Source of the DNA: an uncultured Patescibacteria group bacterium
GTDB lineage: Bacteria; Patescibacteriota; Patescibacteriia; Veblenbacterales; UBA10138
Assembly: GCA_937929825.1 (NCBI GenBank)
Contig: CALFUV010000029.1
Span: forward strand, 1 to 36,833
DNA: 36,833 bases
Direction: 5' to 3'
In this document: positions 26,904-35,451 of the stretch, one piece after another
Position numbering within the stretch: the stretch's first letter is position 1
How the letters are laid out: each line of letters starts with the position of its first letter
Position numbers and translations under genes: made by a program
The notes under the pieces: generated by a model
Database searches by the model: none
What the model was told of the DNA's origin: nothing
The model's input: only the letters and a program-made list of their open reading frames with translations

Positions 26904-29198
26904 CTATTTCAATTCACAAGCCCCTGAAACACAAGCTAATTCATGTGATCCCTCTGTTTCATCATCATATTCATAAGCCGCAACATTGGAAAAATCAACT
27001 TCCGGAAATTTAGCTACTAATTCTTCATATTGCTCTTTTGTTATCTCCTCATATGGGGCTAACTGATACACGTGATCATCTTTTGGCAGGAAAGATAACC
27101 CACCTACCAAATCCCAGTTTTCATAAACCCAGTTGCCAACCTTAAGCCATTCATCATTAGCTACGGAAATAGTAACTGAAGGATTATGTTCGGTGTAATT
27201 AATCTTCAACATTTTCCAATGCTCCAATAAATCAAGAGCTGAAAGGTCACGCCTGGTCACTGCCCCTTCGGGAGCTTTAATAGGAAATTCTAAAACATAA
27301 TTAGAAGCTTCACCGTCAACTTGCCCAACTTCAGGATGATATGGCACGCCTAAATCTTTCATCATATGAAACAATGGATTATGTGATTCCACCCGCACAC
27401 GCCTAATGTAATAAGCAGCATGCCTAGGATGCATACCTGAAGAAGCATCAGTTAACTGAGAAGTATTGCCTGAAGGCTTAACACAAGTAACACAGGTTGA
27501 TGGATTAATGCCAAATCTGGCGGCATACTCTTTATTTACTTCAACAGCATAATCACGTAAACGACGTAAAACCTCAGGGTTTCTGACTACCGGACAATCC
27601 CACTGGCCGGTAATAGAAACTCCTAGTAAGGCTTCTTCTTCACAATTTTTTTTCCATTCCGAAGAAAGATAAGGAAAATTAGTTAGTGTGGCTTGATAAG
27701 TCCCCAAAATGGTGGCGATACGAATTTTTTTCATTAAAGAGCTTTCCGTATCTTCAGCCCGAGCCACCACCTCTGTTAAATTGCAAAATTGTTTTGATTT
27801 TAAAATTATTTCTCCACAAGGATTAGTGCCGCAATTATGAGCTGCTGATTCAAATATGGGCCAACGTCTTGCTGGTAGCTGTTTTTTTAAAGAACCGCGA
27901 TTAAAAATACCTCTTTCGCCAGAACCAGACTTAATTAAATTTATCCATTCATCAAGAAAAAGTGGCAATGATGGTTTTTCATTATAAACAGCGGAATTAT
28001 TAGCCATGGCACGTTCTGGATGTTTAAGGTAAAATTGGCCGTTTTTAGCTTCACGCATTTCAATATCATCTAAATCGGATAAAGAAATAAGCGCACTGCG
28101 TCTAACGCCACCCATCACCACAATTTCACCAATTTTACAAATAATATCATGAACATCCAAAGTAGTAAGATGACGCCCTTGCCGACTAAGCATCTTTTCG
28201 CGAGTAAATTTCATTAAATCAATCAAAGGTCCGGGGCCGGAAGCACGACCGCCCATAGTTTTCAAACGTGCGCCTTGTGGACGTATAGCTGAATAATCAA
28301 AATCTATATCCTTGCCCTCAGCCCAAGTGGTTAAACCTAAAACCAAAGCATCAGCCCAGCCTTCTTTACTGTCCTTAACCTGATGGGTAAATAGCTTTAT
28401 ACCAGACTGACGTTTGATTATGGGCAATTGTTCCACATTTTGTCGCTCCACAGAATAACCTAAACCTGTACCACACATCAAAATATACATCATTTCACCA
28501 AAATCCTGCCATGATTGAGGAGCAATAAAAGAACAATTATAAGCACAGACATTAGTAGCCTGTGCAGCTTTACCTGCTGCCCATAAAAGTCTCATAGACC
28601 CTAAGGTTTCCATCTGCAACATGGCTTGGTGAATTTCCTTATACTCTTCTTCCGAAAGTTTGTTCCCCAGATTTTCACGCATAAAATCAATATAGCGAGC
28701 CACTGTTTCAATCCAAGTTTCCCGTCGCCCTTTTTCCGGTAACCATTTAGAATAAGTGCGATAATAAACAAATTCGCTTAAAAGATTCTTAAAATACTTT
28801 TTACTCTCTTTTGCCATTACCCGGGCCTCTTCCGGTACTGGTCGTACAGCTCGGCGCATTTTAGCATGCTCCTCACGGTAAAGTATGTAAGCTTTAGCAG
28901 TCTTAAACCATTTGGAATGCATTAAAACCAATTCCACTATATCCTGAACCTGCTCTACATTTGGTACGGTGCGACCGTCATATATCCCTTCCAATTCCTC
29001 CACTACTTTCCAAGCCAATTTAGCTGCCTCTGTCCGGTCAAACTCACCGGTTTCCTCACCAGCCTTGGCAATAGCTGAGATTATTTTTTTGGGATCAAAC
29101 TCTACTTCCCGACCATCGCGTTTAATAATGTGCTTAATTTTCAAATTAACTACCGTTGAAGAAACGGCAATATCTGAAGAAGGAGATAATTGAGGCAT
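26904..29198 (-). CDS. nrdJ: Adenosylcobalamin-dependent class II ribonucleotide reductase with ATP cone
   Basis: ATP cone IIKRDGREVEFDPKKI; NPCGEI; VKPSGNTSQLTDASSGMHPRHA; C-terminal CVSGAC redox pair. Confidence 0.95.
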   Translation of the reverse strand: MPQLSPSSDIAVSSTVVNLKIKHIIKRDGREVEFDPKKIISAIAKAGEETGEFDRTEAAKLAWKVVEELEGIYDGRTVPNVEQVQDIVELVLMHSKWFKTAKAYILYREEHAKMRRAVRPVPEEARVMAKESKKYFKNLLSEFVYYRTYSKWLPEKGRRETWIETVARYIDFMRENLGNKLSEEEYKEIHQAMLQMETLGSMRLLWAAGKAAQATNVCAYNCSFIAPQSWQDFGEMMYILMCGTGLGYSVERQNVEQLPIIKRQSGIKLFTHQVKDSKEGWADALVLGLTTWAEGKDIDFDYSAIRPQGARLKTMGGRASGPGPLIDLMKFTREKMLSRQGRHLTTLDVHDIICKIGEIVVMGGVRRSALISLSDLDDIEMREAKNGQFYLKHPERAMANNSAVYNEKPSLPLFLDEWINLIKSGSGERGIFNRGSLKKQLPARRWPIFESAAHNCGTNPCGEIILKSKQFCNLTEVVARAEDTESSLMKKIRIATILGTYQATLTNFPYLSSEWKKNCEEEALLGVSITGQWDCPVVRNPEVLRRLRDYAVEVNKEYAARFGINPSTCVTCVKPSGNTSQLTDASSGMHPRHAAYYIRRVRVESHNPLFHMMKDLGVPYHPEVGQVDGEASNYVLEFPIKAPEGAVTRRDLSALDLLEHWKMLKINYTEHNPSVTISVANDEWLKVGNWVYENWDLVGGLSFLPKDDHVYQLAPYEEITKEQYEELVAKFPEVDFSNVAAYEYDDETEGSHELACVSGACELK

Positions 29199-29236
29199 AA
29201 TATTGTCTTGATTTTTAAATTTTATTAGTTAAAAAT

Positions 29237-29707
29237 TTATTTAACAGAACGTGCCCGACGACTACCTAAACCTTTAAGTTCTTGAGAAAAACTTTGCGCG
29301 TCTTGAAAAGAACGATATACGCTGGCAAATCTTATGTAAGCTACCTGATCAAAACTCTTTAGACGTTTCATAACCATTTCACCAATATCCTCTGAAGTCA
29401 GCTCAGACTTACGCTTGCGCTGAATATCGCGCTCAATCTTTTGTACTAGAGCAGTGAACTGTTCGGCTGTAAAGGGACGTTTCTCCAATGAACGTTTAAG
29501 TCCTTGTGATAATTTTTCTTTGTTGTAAGGTTCACGCCGACCATCCCGTTTAATAACCGTAAGATCAAGAATTTCACCTTGTTCCACTGTAGAAAAACGA
29601 AAATTACATTTAGTACACTCGCGACGGCGTCTAATGGAAAACCCGTCTCCAGTCACCCTAGAATCTGTGACCTTGGTGTCAAAATAGTTGCAATAAGGAC
29701 AATGCAT
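29237..29707 (-). CDS. nrdR: Transcriptional repressor NrdR
   Basis: MHCPYCNYFDTKVTDSR...RRRRECTKCNFRFSTVE plus ATP cone. Confidence 0.97.
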   Translation of the reverse strand: MHCPYCNYFDTKVTDSRVTGDGFSIRRRRECTKCNFRFSTVEQGEILDLTVIKRDGRREPYNKEKLSQGLKRSLEKRPFTAEQFTALVQKIERDIQRKRKSELTSEDIGEMVMKRLKSFDQVAYIRFASVYRSFQDAQSFSQELKGLGSRRARSVK

Positions 29708-29721
29708 AAGGTCACGAATAA

Positions 29722-29777
29722 ATACAATATGTTGTGGTTACAAATTAAATTTTACCCCTATATATAGTAATAGTCAA
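29722..29777 (-). promoter_or_regulatory. nrdR-nrdJ promoter with two putative NrdR boxes
   Basis: TTGACT-N17-TAAAAT; box-like ATACAATATGTTGTGG (29722-29737) and CCCCTATATATAGTAA (29755-29770), plus-strand sequence. Confidence 0.7.
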
Positions 29778-29875
29778 AAATCCATGATTATTAACAAAAA
29801 AGGCCTGTTTATTGAATTATTTAGCACATTAGTCATCATAATGAAAAAAATTGTGGATAACTGCACTCTTAATTT

Positions 29876-29903
29876 AAAAAACACCCTTGCATAATAAGGG
29901 TGT
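29876..29903 (-). terminator. Rho-independent terminator
   Basis: ACACCCTT-ATTATGC-AAGGGTGT then TTTTTAAATT on minus strand. Confidence 0.8.
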
Positions 29904-30016
29904 AAAAAATAATGCCATCAATAAAGCCTATTTGGCTAAAATTAAAGTGTCGTAAAATATCGTAAGGCAGAAAAAAAGACATTTACTTTTATTTTATATT
30001 TATTTTTTCTACTTAC
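29876..30016 (-). ncRNA. Candidate small RNA between ftsZ and nrdR
   Basis: Promoter TTGACT-N17-TATTAT (30046-30051 / 30023-30028) and terminator about 140 nt downstream. Confidence 0.4.
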
Positions 30017-30031
30017 CTTCTAATAATATCA

Positions 30032-30072
30032 AAAAATACCCCCCAAGTCAATAAATTTTCGGAGTATTTTAT
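30032..30072 (-). terminator. Terminator after ftsZ
   Basis: AATACTCC...GGGGGTATT then TTTT on minus strand. Confidence 0.6.
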
Positions 30073-30090
30073 TGTGTTTAATTAAAAAAC

Positions 30091-31293
30091 TTATTTTTTA
30101 TCCAATTTTTTTCGGATAAAAGCCGGAATCTCATAATCATCATCACTGGCAACTGATGAATCTGATGCATCACGTGCTGGGGTTGATTTTGTTTTAGGTG
30201 GCACGCGCAACGGTCTTTCCTGAAAACCAGATACTTCTTCTTTTTTGGTTTCCTGATCCGAAGGTATTCTTTCTTGACGTAAAAATGCAGGCGGTGAATA
30301 TGGTGTTGGTGCTGGTATAGGAGAAATTTTTTTAGGCATAGATGTTTGAGCAAAACCTGTGGCAATCACTGTTACCTTGAATTGATCTCTCATGTCCTCA
30401 TCAATAACCGCACCAAATATTATTTTGGCATTTGGATCAGCCGAGGCTGTGATGATTCTGGCAGCTTCATGAACTTCATACAAAGCTATATCTGGTCCGC
30501 CGGTAATGGTAAAGAGTATACCCTTAGCACCATCAATACCTAATTCCAACAGCGGTGAATCTACCGCTGCTTTAGCAGCCTCAGCCGCACGATTCTCGCC
30601 ACTTGCCACACCAATACCCATTAAAGCAGAACCGGCGTTCTGCATAATAGCTTTAACATCAGCAAAGTCAACATTAATTAAAGCAGGTACTGTTACTATC
30701 TCCGAAATACCCTGAACACCCTGACGTAATACATCATCTACAATAGCAAAAGCATCAAGCAAGGAAGTTTTCTTATCAATTAACTGCAATAAACGATCGT
30801 TAGGTATGGTAATTATGGTATCAACCTTATCAATTAATTCATCAGCTCCTTGCTCAGCAATCGCCTTTCGCTGAGCACCCTCAAAACTAAAAGGTTTAGT
30901 AACCACTGCTACAGTCAAAGCACCAGCTTCACGAGCTAATTCAGCCACTAAAGGCCCTGCCCCAGTGCCTGTTCCTCCGCCTAAACCACAGGTTAAAAAA
31001 ACCATATCCGCTCCTTTTAACACCTCTTTAATTTCGTCACGGCTCTCTTCAGCTGATTTTTTACCTATTTCTGGATCCATACCAGCACCCAAACCTCGGG
31101 TAGTAGACATACCAATATGCAGCTTGACACCAGCCCGAGAATGTTGAAGTGCTTGGGCATCGGTATTAATAGCCACAAATTCAACTCCGCGTATCTTGGT
31201 AGAGATCATTCTATTAATTGCAGCTCCACCTGAACCACCCACGCCCACTACTTTAATTTTAGCTAATGTTTCAATATCTGGCTTTACTTCCAT
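30091..31293 (-). CDS. ftsZ: Cell division protein FtsZ
   Basis: [18 protein letters not shown]-terminal [13 protein letters not shown]. Confidence 0.98.
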   Translation of the reverse strand: MEVKPDIETLAKIKVVGVGGSGGAAINRMISTKIRGVEFVAINTDAQALQHSRAGVKLHIGMSTTRGLGAGMDPEIGKKSAEESRDEIKEVLKGADMVFLTCGLGGGTGTGAGPLVAELAREAGALTVAVVTKPFSFEGAQRKAIAEQGADELIDKVDTIITIPNDRLLQLIDKKTSLLDAFAIVDDVLRQGVQGISEIVTVPALINVDFADVKAIMQNAGSALMGIGVASGENRAAEAAKAAVDSPLLELGIDGAKGILFTITGGPDIALYEVHEAARIITASADPNAKIIFGAVIDEDMRDQFKVTVIATGFAQTSMPKKISPIPAPTPYSPPAFLRQERIPSDQETKKEEVSGFQERPLRVPPKTKSTPARDASDSSVASDDDYEIPAFIRKKLDKK

Positions 31294-31328
31294 ATTTATT
31301 ATTATTTAGGATTAAAAATAAAATACCA

Positions 31329-32600
31329 TTAAGGTATGAAAATTTTAGATAAGCCTTTTATTTTATCTACCACTTTGGCAAGTGATGATAATTTTGGTAG
31401 ACTAAACCCTTTCACGCTCTCTGCCCGCAATAATCCCCAGCGAACTAATCCTAATGCTGTGCTGAATGCCGGATCATTAACTTTTTCCAAAGGACTGGCA
31501 ACATCAAGCGGATAACCTAATGAGGCTGGTAAACGAAACTGGTGTTTGGCCGCTTCAACCAATCCGGGAAGTTTAGCCCCACCGCCGGTTAAAATAATAC
31601 CGGCCGGCAATTTTCCAGAACGATCAATTTTACCTAGTTCTTTGTCAACCAAACTGAATATTTCTTCTAGGCGAGCTTCAATTATCTCAACTAAATTTTT
31701 TCTACTAATAAACCCCTCTTCAGCACTTATTTCAGATAAATTAATTTCTTCGCGTTTACCAACATCACTTGACGATGCCTGACCATAATCAATTTTTAAT
31801 CTCTCGGCCACATCAATTGAAGTTCTAAGACCAATAGCAATATCATTGGTAATGTGACCGGAACCAACTGGTAAAATAGCTGCGTGTAAAGGATCGCCCT
31901 CCTCACAAACCAGTAAACTGGTAGTAGCTCCACCAATATTAATCACTGCCACACCTAATTCCTTTTGGCGTTTAGTCGCAACCGCTTCGGTGTTGGCTAG
32001 TATACCCAAAACCAAATCATCAATATCCACTCCAGTGCGATAAACACATTTAGTAAAATTTTTAACTTGAGCAGTTTGCCCTTCAATAATTTGTGCTTCT
32101 ACCTCCAAACGAACCCCGGTCATGCCTACTGGATCTTTAATACCGGCTTGACCATCAACAGTAAACGATCGCGGTAAGACATGAAGAATTTCATAGTTAG
32201 GGGGAGTAGCTACAGCCTGTGCAGCTTCTACTACTCGTGCTACGTCATCTTCACTAATTTCGCCATTGGGTTTTGACACAGCGATAACACCATGACTAGA
32301 TTGAGCTTGAATATGACTACCGTTAATACCCACCCAAGCATGCTCAACTGGCGAACCGGTCATCCGTTCAACTTTCTCCAAACAACTTGAAATTGCCGAT
32401 ACCGCATCATCAATACTGGTAACTACACCCTTATGAATACCTTCCGATGGAACTTCGGCCAAACCAATAACACGCAGATTATCTTCTGCGCCACCTTGAG
32501 CCACCGCCACTCTAATGGCTGTTGATCCTATATCCAATCCAACTATGGAAGAAGATGAAGACATGATAATTAACTCTTTAATTATATAACCAATACTCAC
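31329..32600 (-). CDS. ftsA: Cell division protein FtsA (start may be MSSSSSIVG)
   Basis: IVGLDIGSTAIRVAVAQ, SHM insertion domain, GIILTGGGAKLPGLVEAA. Confidence 0.96.
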   Translation of the reverse strand: MSIGYIIKELIIMSSSSSIVGLDIGSTAIRVAVAQGGAEDNLRVIGLAEVPSEGIHKGVVTSIDDAVSAISSCLEKVERMTGSPVEHAWVGINGSHIQAQSSHGVIAVSKPNGEISEDDVARVVEAAQAVATPPNYEILHVLPRSFTVDGQAGIKDPVGMTGVRLEVEAQIIEGQTAQVKNFTKCVYRTGVDIDDLVLGILANTEAVATKRQKELGVAVINIGGATTSLLVCEEGDPLHAAILPVGSGHITNDIAIGLRTSIDVAERLKIDYGQASSSDVGKREEINLSEISAEEGFISRKNLVEIIEARLEEIFSLVDKELGKIDRSGKLPAGIILTGGGAKLPGLVEAAKHQFRLPASLGYPLDVASPLEKVNDPAFSTALGLVRWGLLRAESVKGFSLPKLSSLAKVVDKIKGLSKIFIP

Positions 32601-32652
32601 TAATGTGAATATTAAGACGCTGAATAATTTTATTGTTCAGTTATTAAAAACT

Positions 32653-32994
32653 TTATAACAGTATTAAACCGGCCACTATAACTGCTCCAAGAGCGGTTAT
32701 TAATACAGCCGCTGCCAACAAATTCTTTAAAAGCGCTACTTGACCGGAAAGTCTAGGCTCAACTATATCAAATAATCTTTCCAAAGCAGTATTAAAAGCT
32801 TCAGCTGTTAAAACCATAATAGAAACAATAGTCAAAAGGGCCCATGATATTTTATTAAGTTGCCAATAATAAGCTATAAACTGAACAAAAAAAGCTGCAA
32901 AAAGCTGCCAGCGAAAACTTTTTTCCCTCTGCCACAAATACTGTAGTCCTAAAAAGGCATACTTGAATTTATTAATTATTTTAATAAATTTCAT
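32653..32994 (-). CDS. dgkA: DgkA-family diacylglycerol/undecaprenol kinase
   Basis: FKYAFLGLQYLWQREKSFRWQL, LTAEAFNTALERLFDIVEP. Confidence 0.9.
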   Translation of the reverse strand: MKFIKIINKFKYAFLGLQYLWQREKSFRWQLFAAFFVQFIAYYWQLNKISWALLTIVSIMVLTAEAFNTALERLFDIVEPRLSGQVALLKNLLAAAVLITALGAVIVAGLILL

Positions 32995-33434
32995 ATATTC
33001 TGCACAGCTAGTCTATCCTTACCCAGTATTTTTTTCTCTACTTTTTCCATAATCAATCTATCATAATGCTTAATATGATCATAACCTAACAAATGTAAGC
33101 AACCATGTACAAATAAAAATTCCAATTCCTGCTCAAAGCTATTACCAAATTTTAACGATTGCTTTTTTGCTTTGCTTAAACATATAAAAATTTCACCGCT
33201 AATTTTAGGTTTAACTTGATAAATAAAAGATAACACATCTGTGACTTTATTAATCCGACGATATTGGCGATTTAATATTTTTATTTTTGTAGATGTAACC
33301 AAAACCAAACTAACTTCGGCAAATTTTTTTCCTGTTAATTTTTGAATTCGCTTCAATAATTTTACACAAGATAACTTAAAACCCTTAGGTACTCTGTTGC
33401 CAGAAATATTAATAAAACTTAAAACAGCCGGCAT
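32991..33434 (-). CDS. ybeY: Endoribonuclease YbeY
   Basis: Zinc motif HGCLHLLGYDH; NRQYRRINKVTDVLSF. Confidence 0.95.
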   Translation of the reverse strand: MPAVLSFINISGNRVPKGFKLSCVKLLKRIQKLTGKKFAEVSLVLVTSTKIKILNRQYRRINKVTDVLSFIYQVKPKISGEIFICLSKAKKQSLKFGNSFEQELEFLFVHGCLHLLGYDHIKHYDRLIMEKVEKKILGKDRLAVQNI

Positions 33435-33462
33435 AAATTAAGTTGTTTTAAGTAATTTATAT

Positions 33463-34764
33463 TTAAGGAACCATCTGACTAACAAATTGTTCAACTGGGG
33501 GCAGTAATGAAAACATTCTAATCATAGCTTTATAGAGTTTATAATAAGAAGCTTTTTCATTAGTGCCAATATTATAACTAAAGGCATAGATATTTTCAGC
33601 TGTCGCCAAATAAACCGCTAAACCATCTGGCGACATTGCCCAAGTGTACCTACTGGTTTTAAATTCTGGAACTTCAGCTGGACGCAGACTGGGAAATTGT
33701 TTAGCATACCATTCGGCAGAAGTTAATCTATCGGTGTTGGCAATAACCACTAAACTCATAAATTCAGAGTTACCGCTGGAAATAATTATCTCCGTGCCAG
33801 ATTGATCAATTACTTTAAGTTCCCAGGTACCGGGGTATTTAATTTGATAAAAGAAACTCTCATTTCTGTAATTTTCAAAAACATCACTATCAATTAGTAA
33901 TGCTCCTTGGCCTAATTTTGGATCATAACCACTCTCCACTTCATTACCATCAAGATAACCATCATCGTCAGAATCTGGTTTATTAGCATCTGTACCAAAA
34001 ATAATCTCTTCTTCATCTGTTAAACCATCCCCGTCAGTATCCATGGTTGATAATGGTGGTGTTATGGTACGAGGATTTAAGGGCGGTTCCACAACAGCCG
34101 GCTTAGCATCAATACCTAAGGGTGACGCTTCGTGATCACCGGCTTCTATACCAGCCGTACCTTCTTCCAGATTAAAACGCAAAATATAAGTCGACCCGTC
34201 CAAACTTTCATAAAGATAAGGACTTCCACCAGGCTCCGGATTCTGAGGTACCTGAGGCAAATATACTACCCCTTGAGCCAAACCTGTAAAACCAGCGGCA
34301 CTTAAAATATTGCTTGATGGTGTGCCTAAAACAATAGATAATGGAGCTAAAGGATAACGATTATTTTCAGCATAATACATTTCCAAAGCGGCTTGTATTT
34401 CTCTAATATCGCGGTAACGCACGCGATCACGCTCGGCGGCAGTAGGATATTGTGGTTCTGGAAGTACCGGTGTTGCTGGTTCGGGCGTAGATTCAACTAT
34501 CGGTATCGACTGAACTGGCAGCGGCAGTTCTTTTTTTGATTGAGCACGCAAAAATAAATAAACCACTAAACTAATTATCAAAGCAACTAAGACAACTAAA
34601 ATAACTAATAATATTTTTTTACTAGAACCTGACTTGGCTACCATTCCTTGATAAGCATTAGGCATAGTATAAATTTCGCCCCATACTTCAGGTTTAATTG
34701 ATTTCTCAGACGGCGAACTGCTTGAAGCTGAAGCAGATGGATTATTTTTCTTCTTACTAAACAC
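33463..34764 (-). CDS. Membrane-anchored protein with pilin-like head and thrombospondin type 3 repeats
   Basis: [66 protein letters not shown]; probable GTG start, SD GGAGGT. Confidence 0.8.
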   Translation of the reverse strand: MFSKKKNNPSASASSSSPSEKSIKPEVWGEIYTMPNAYQGMVAKSGSSKKILLVILVVLVALIISLVVYLFLRAQSKKELPLPVQSIPIVESTPEPATPVLPEPQYPTAAERDRVRYRDIREIQAALEMYYAENNRYPLAPLSIVLGTPSSNILSAAGFTGLAQGVVYLPQVPQNPEPGGSPYLYESLDGSTYILRFNLEEGTAGIEAGDHEASPLGIDAKPAVVEPPLNPRTITPPLSTMDTDGDGLTDEEEIIFGTDANKPDSDDDGYLDGNEVESGYDPKLGQGALLIDSDVFENYRNESFFYQIKYPGTWELKVIDQSGTEIIISSGNSEFMSLVVIANTDRLTSAEWYAKQFPSLRPAEVPEFKTSRYTWAMSPDGLAVYLATAENIYAFSYNIGTNEKASYYKLYKAMIRMFSLLPPVEQFVSQMVP

Positions 34765-34784
34765 TTTTTCACCTCCAAATAAAA

Positions 34785-35399
34785 TTAATTATTCCCAGCA
34801 GGTAATTCTAATAAACGACCCGGACCTAATGGATTATAACCAGCCCGCACTTCCTGACCATCGGTATAACCATCACCGTCAGTATCAGAATTCAAAGGAT
34901 CAGTACGGTAAATTCTTACTTCCTCGCCGTCAAATAAACCATCACTGTCAGTATCAGGATTCAAAGGATCAGTGCCTAATCTTAGTTCTTCAGCGTCAGT
35001 TAAACCGTCGCCGTCAGTATCAATATCAGCCGTAGGTTGGGGTGAAGCTGCTGGAATTTGAGCAGCCTCCGGTGCTATATTTTTATCGGTAACCGGCAAG
35101 GCTGTTTCATTAATTTTAAGTGAGCACTTGCCAAATATCGGACAATTAACTGCTGTACGGCTACTGTACCACCACCAACCTCCACCTGCTAATAAAATAA
35201 CAATTATCAATACTACCGCCAACCATAAAATAATCTTACGTCCAGACTTGGGTAATTCTGGTGAAAAAGATAATGGCTGTGATTCTATTGGCTGCAAATT
35301 ATTTATTTCTAAAGACATACCCATTGGTGGCGGTGAAGCTTGGGCAAAAATATCTTCTACTGGTGCTGGTTGAGTTGGTGGTGTTTTCTCATCAAACAT
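34785..35399 (-). CDS. Membrane-anchored thrombospondin type 3 repeat protein
   Basis: [60 protein letters not shown]. Confidence 0.82.
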   Translation of the reverse strand: MFDEKTPPTQPAPVEDIFAQASPPPMGMSLEINNLQPIESQPLSFSPELPKSGRKIILWLAVVLIIVILLAGGGWWWYSSRTAVNCPIFGKCSLKINETALPVTDKNIAPEAAQIPAASPQPTADIDTDGDGLTDAEELRLGTDPLNPDTDSDGLFDGEEVRIYRTDPLNSDTDGDGYTDGQEVRAGYNPLGPGRLLELPAGNN

Positions 35400-35451
35400 A
35401 TATTAAAACTTTATTTTATTTAGAATATCATAATCCTTGGTTTAAATAAAA

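Noticed and set aside
26904-29198. Possible intein within nrdJ
   Set aside because: The 764-aa frame is contiguous with catalytic motifs at normal spacing; no HINT motifs seen.
29877-29990. 38-codon minus-strand ORF MSFFLPYDILRHFNFSQIGFIDGIIFYTLIMQGCFLN
   Set aside because: Runs through the terminator hairpin and has no clear SD; more likely part of a non-coding transcript.
30078-30365. Minus-strand 95-aa ORF overlapping ftsZ
   Set aside because: Alternate frame of the low-complexity FtsZ linker; FtsZ frame is clearly the real one.
34860-35040. Direct repeats with regular spacing resembling a CRISPR-like array
   Set aside because: They are in-frame coding repeats of thrombospondin type 3 (DTDGDGLTD) motifs; no unique spacers and no cas genes.
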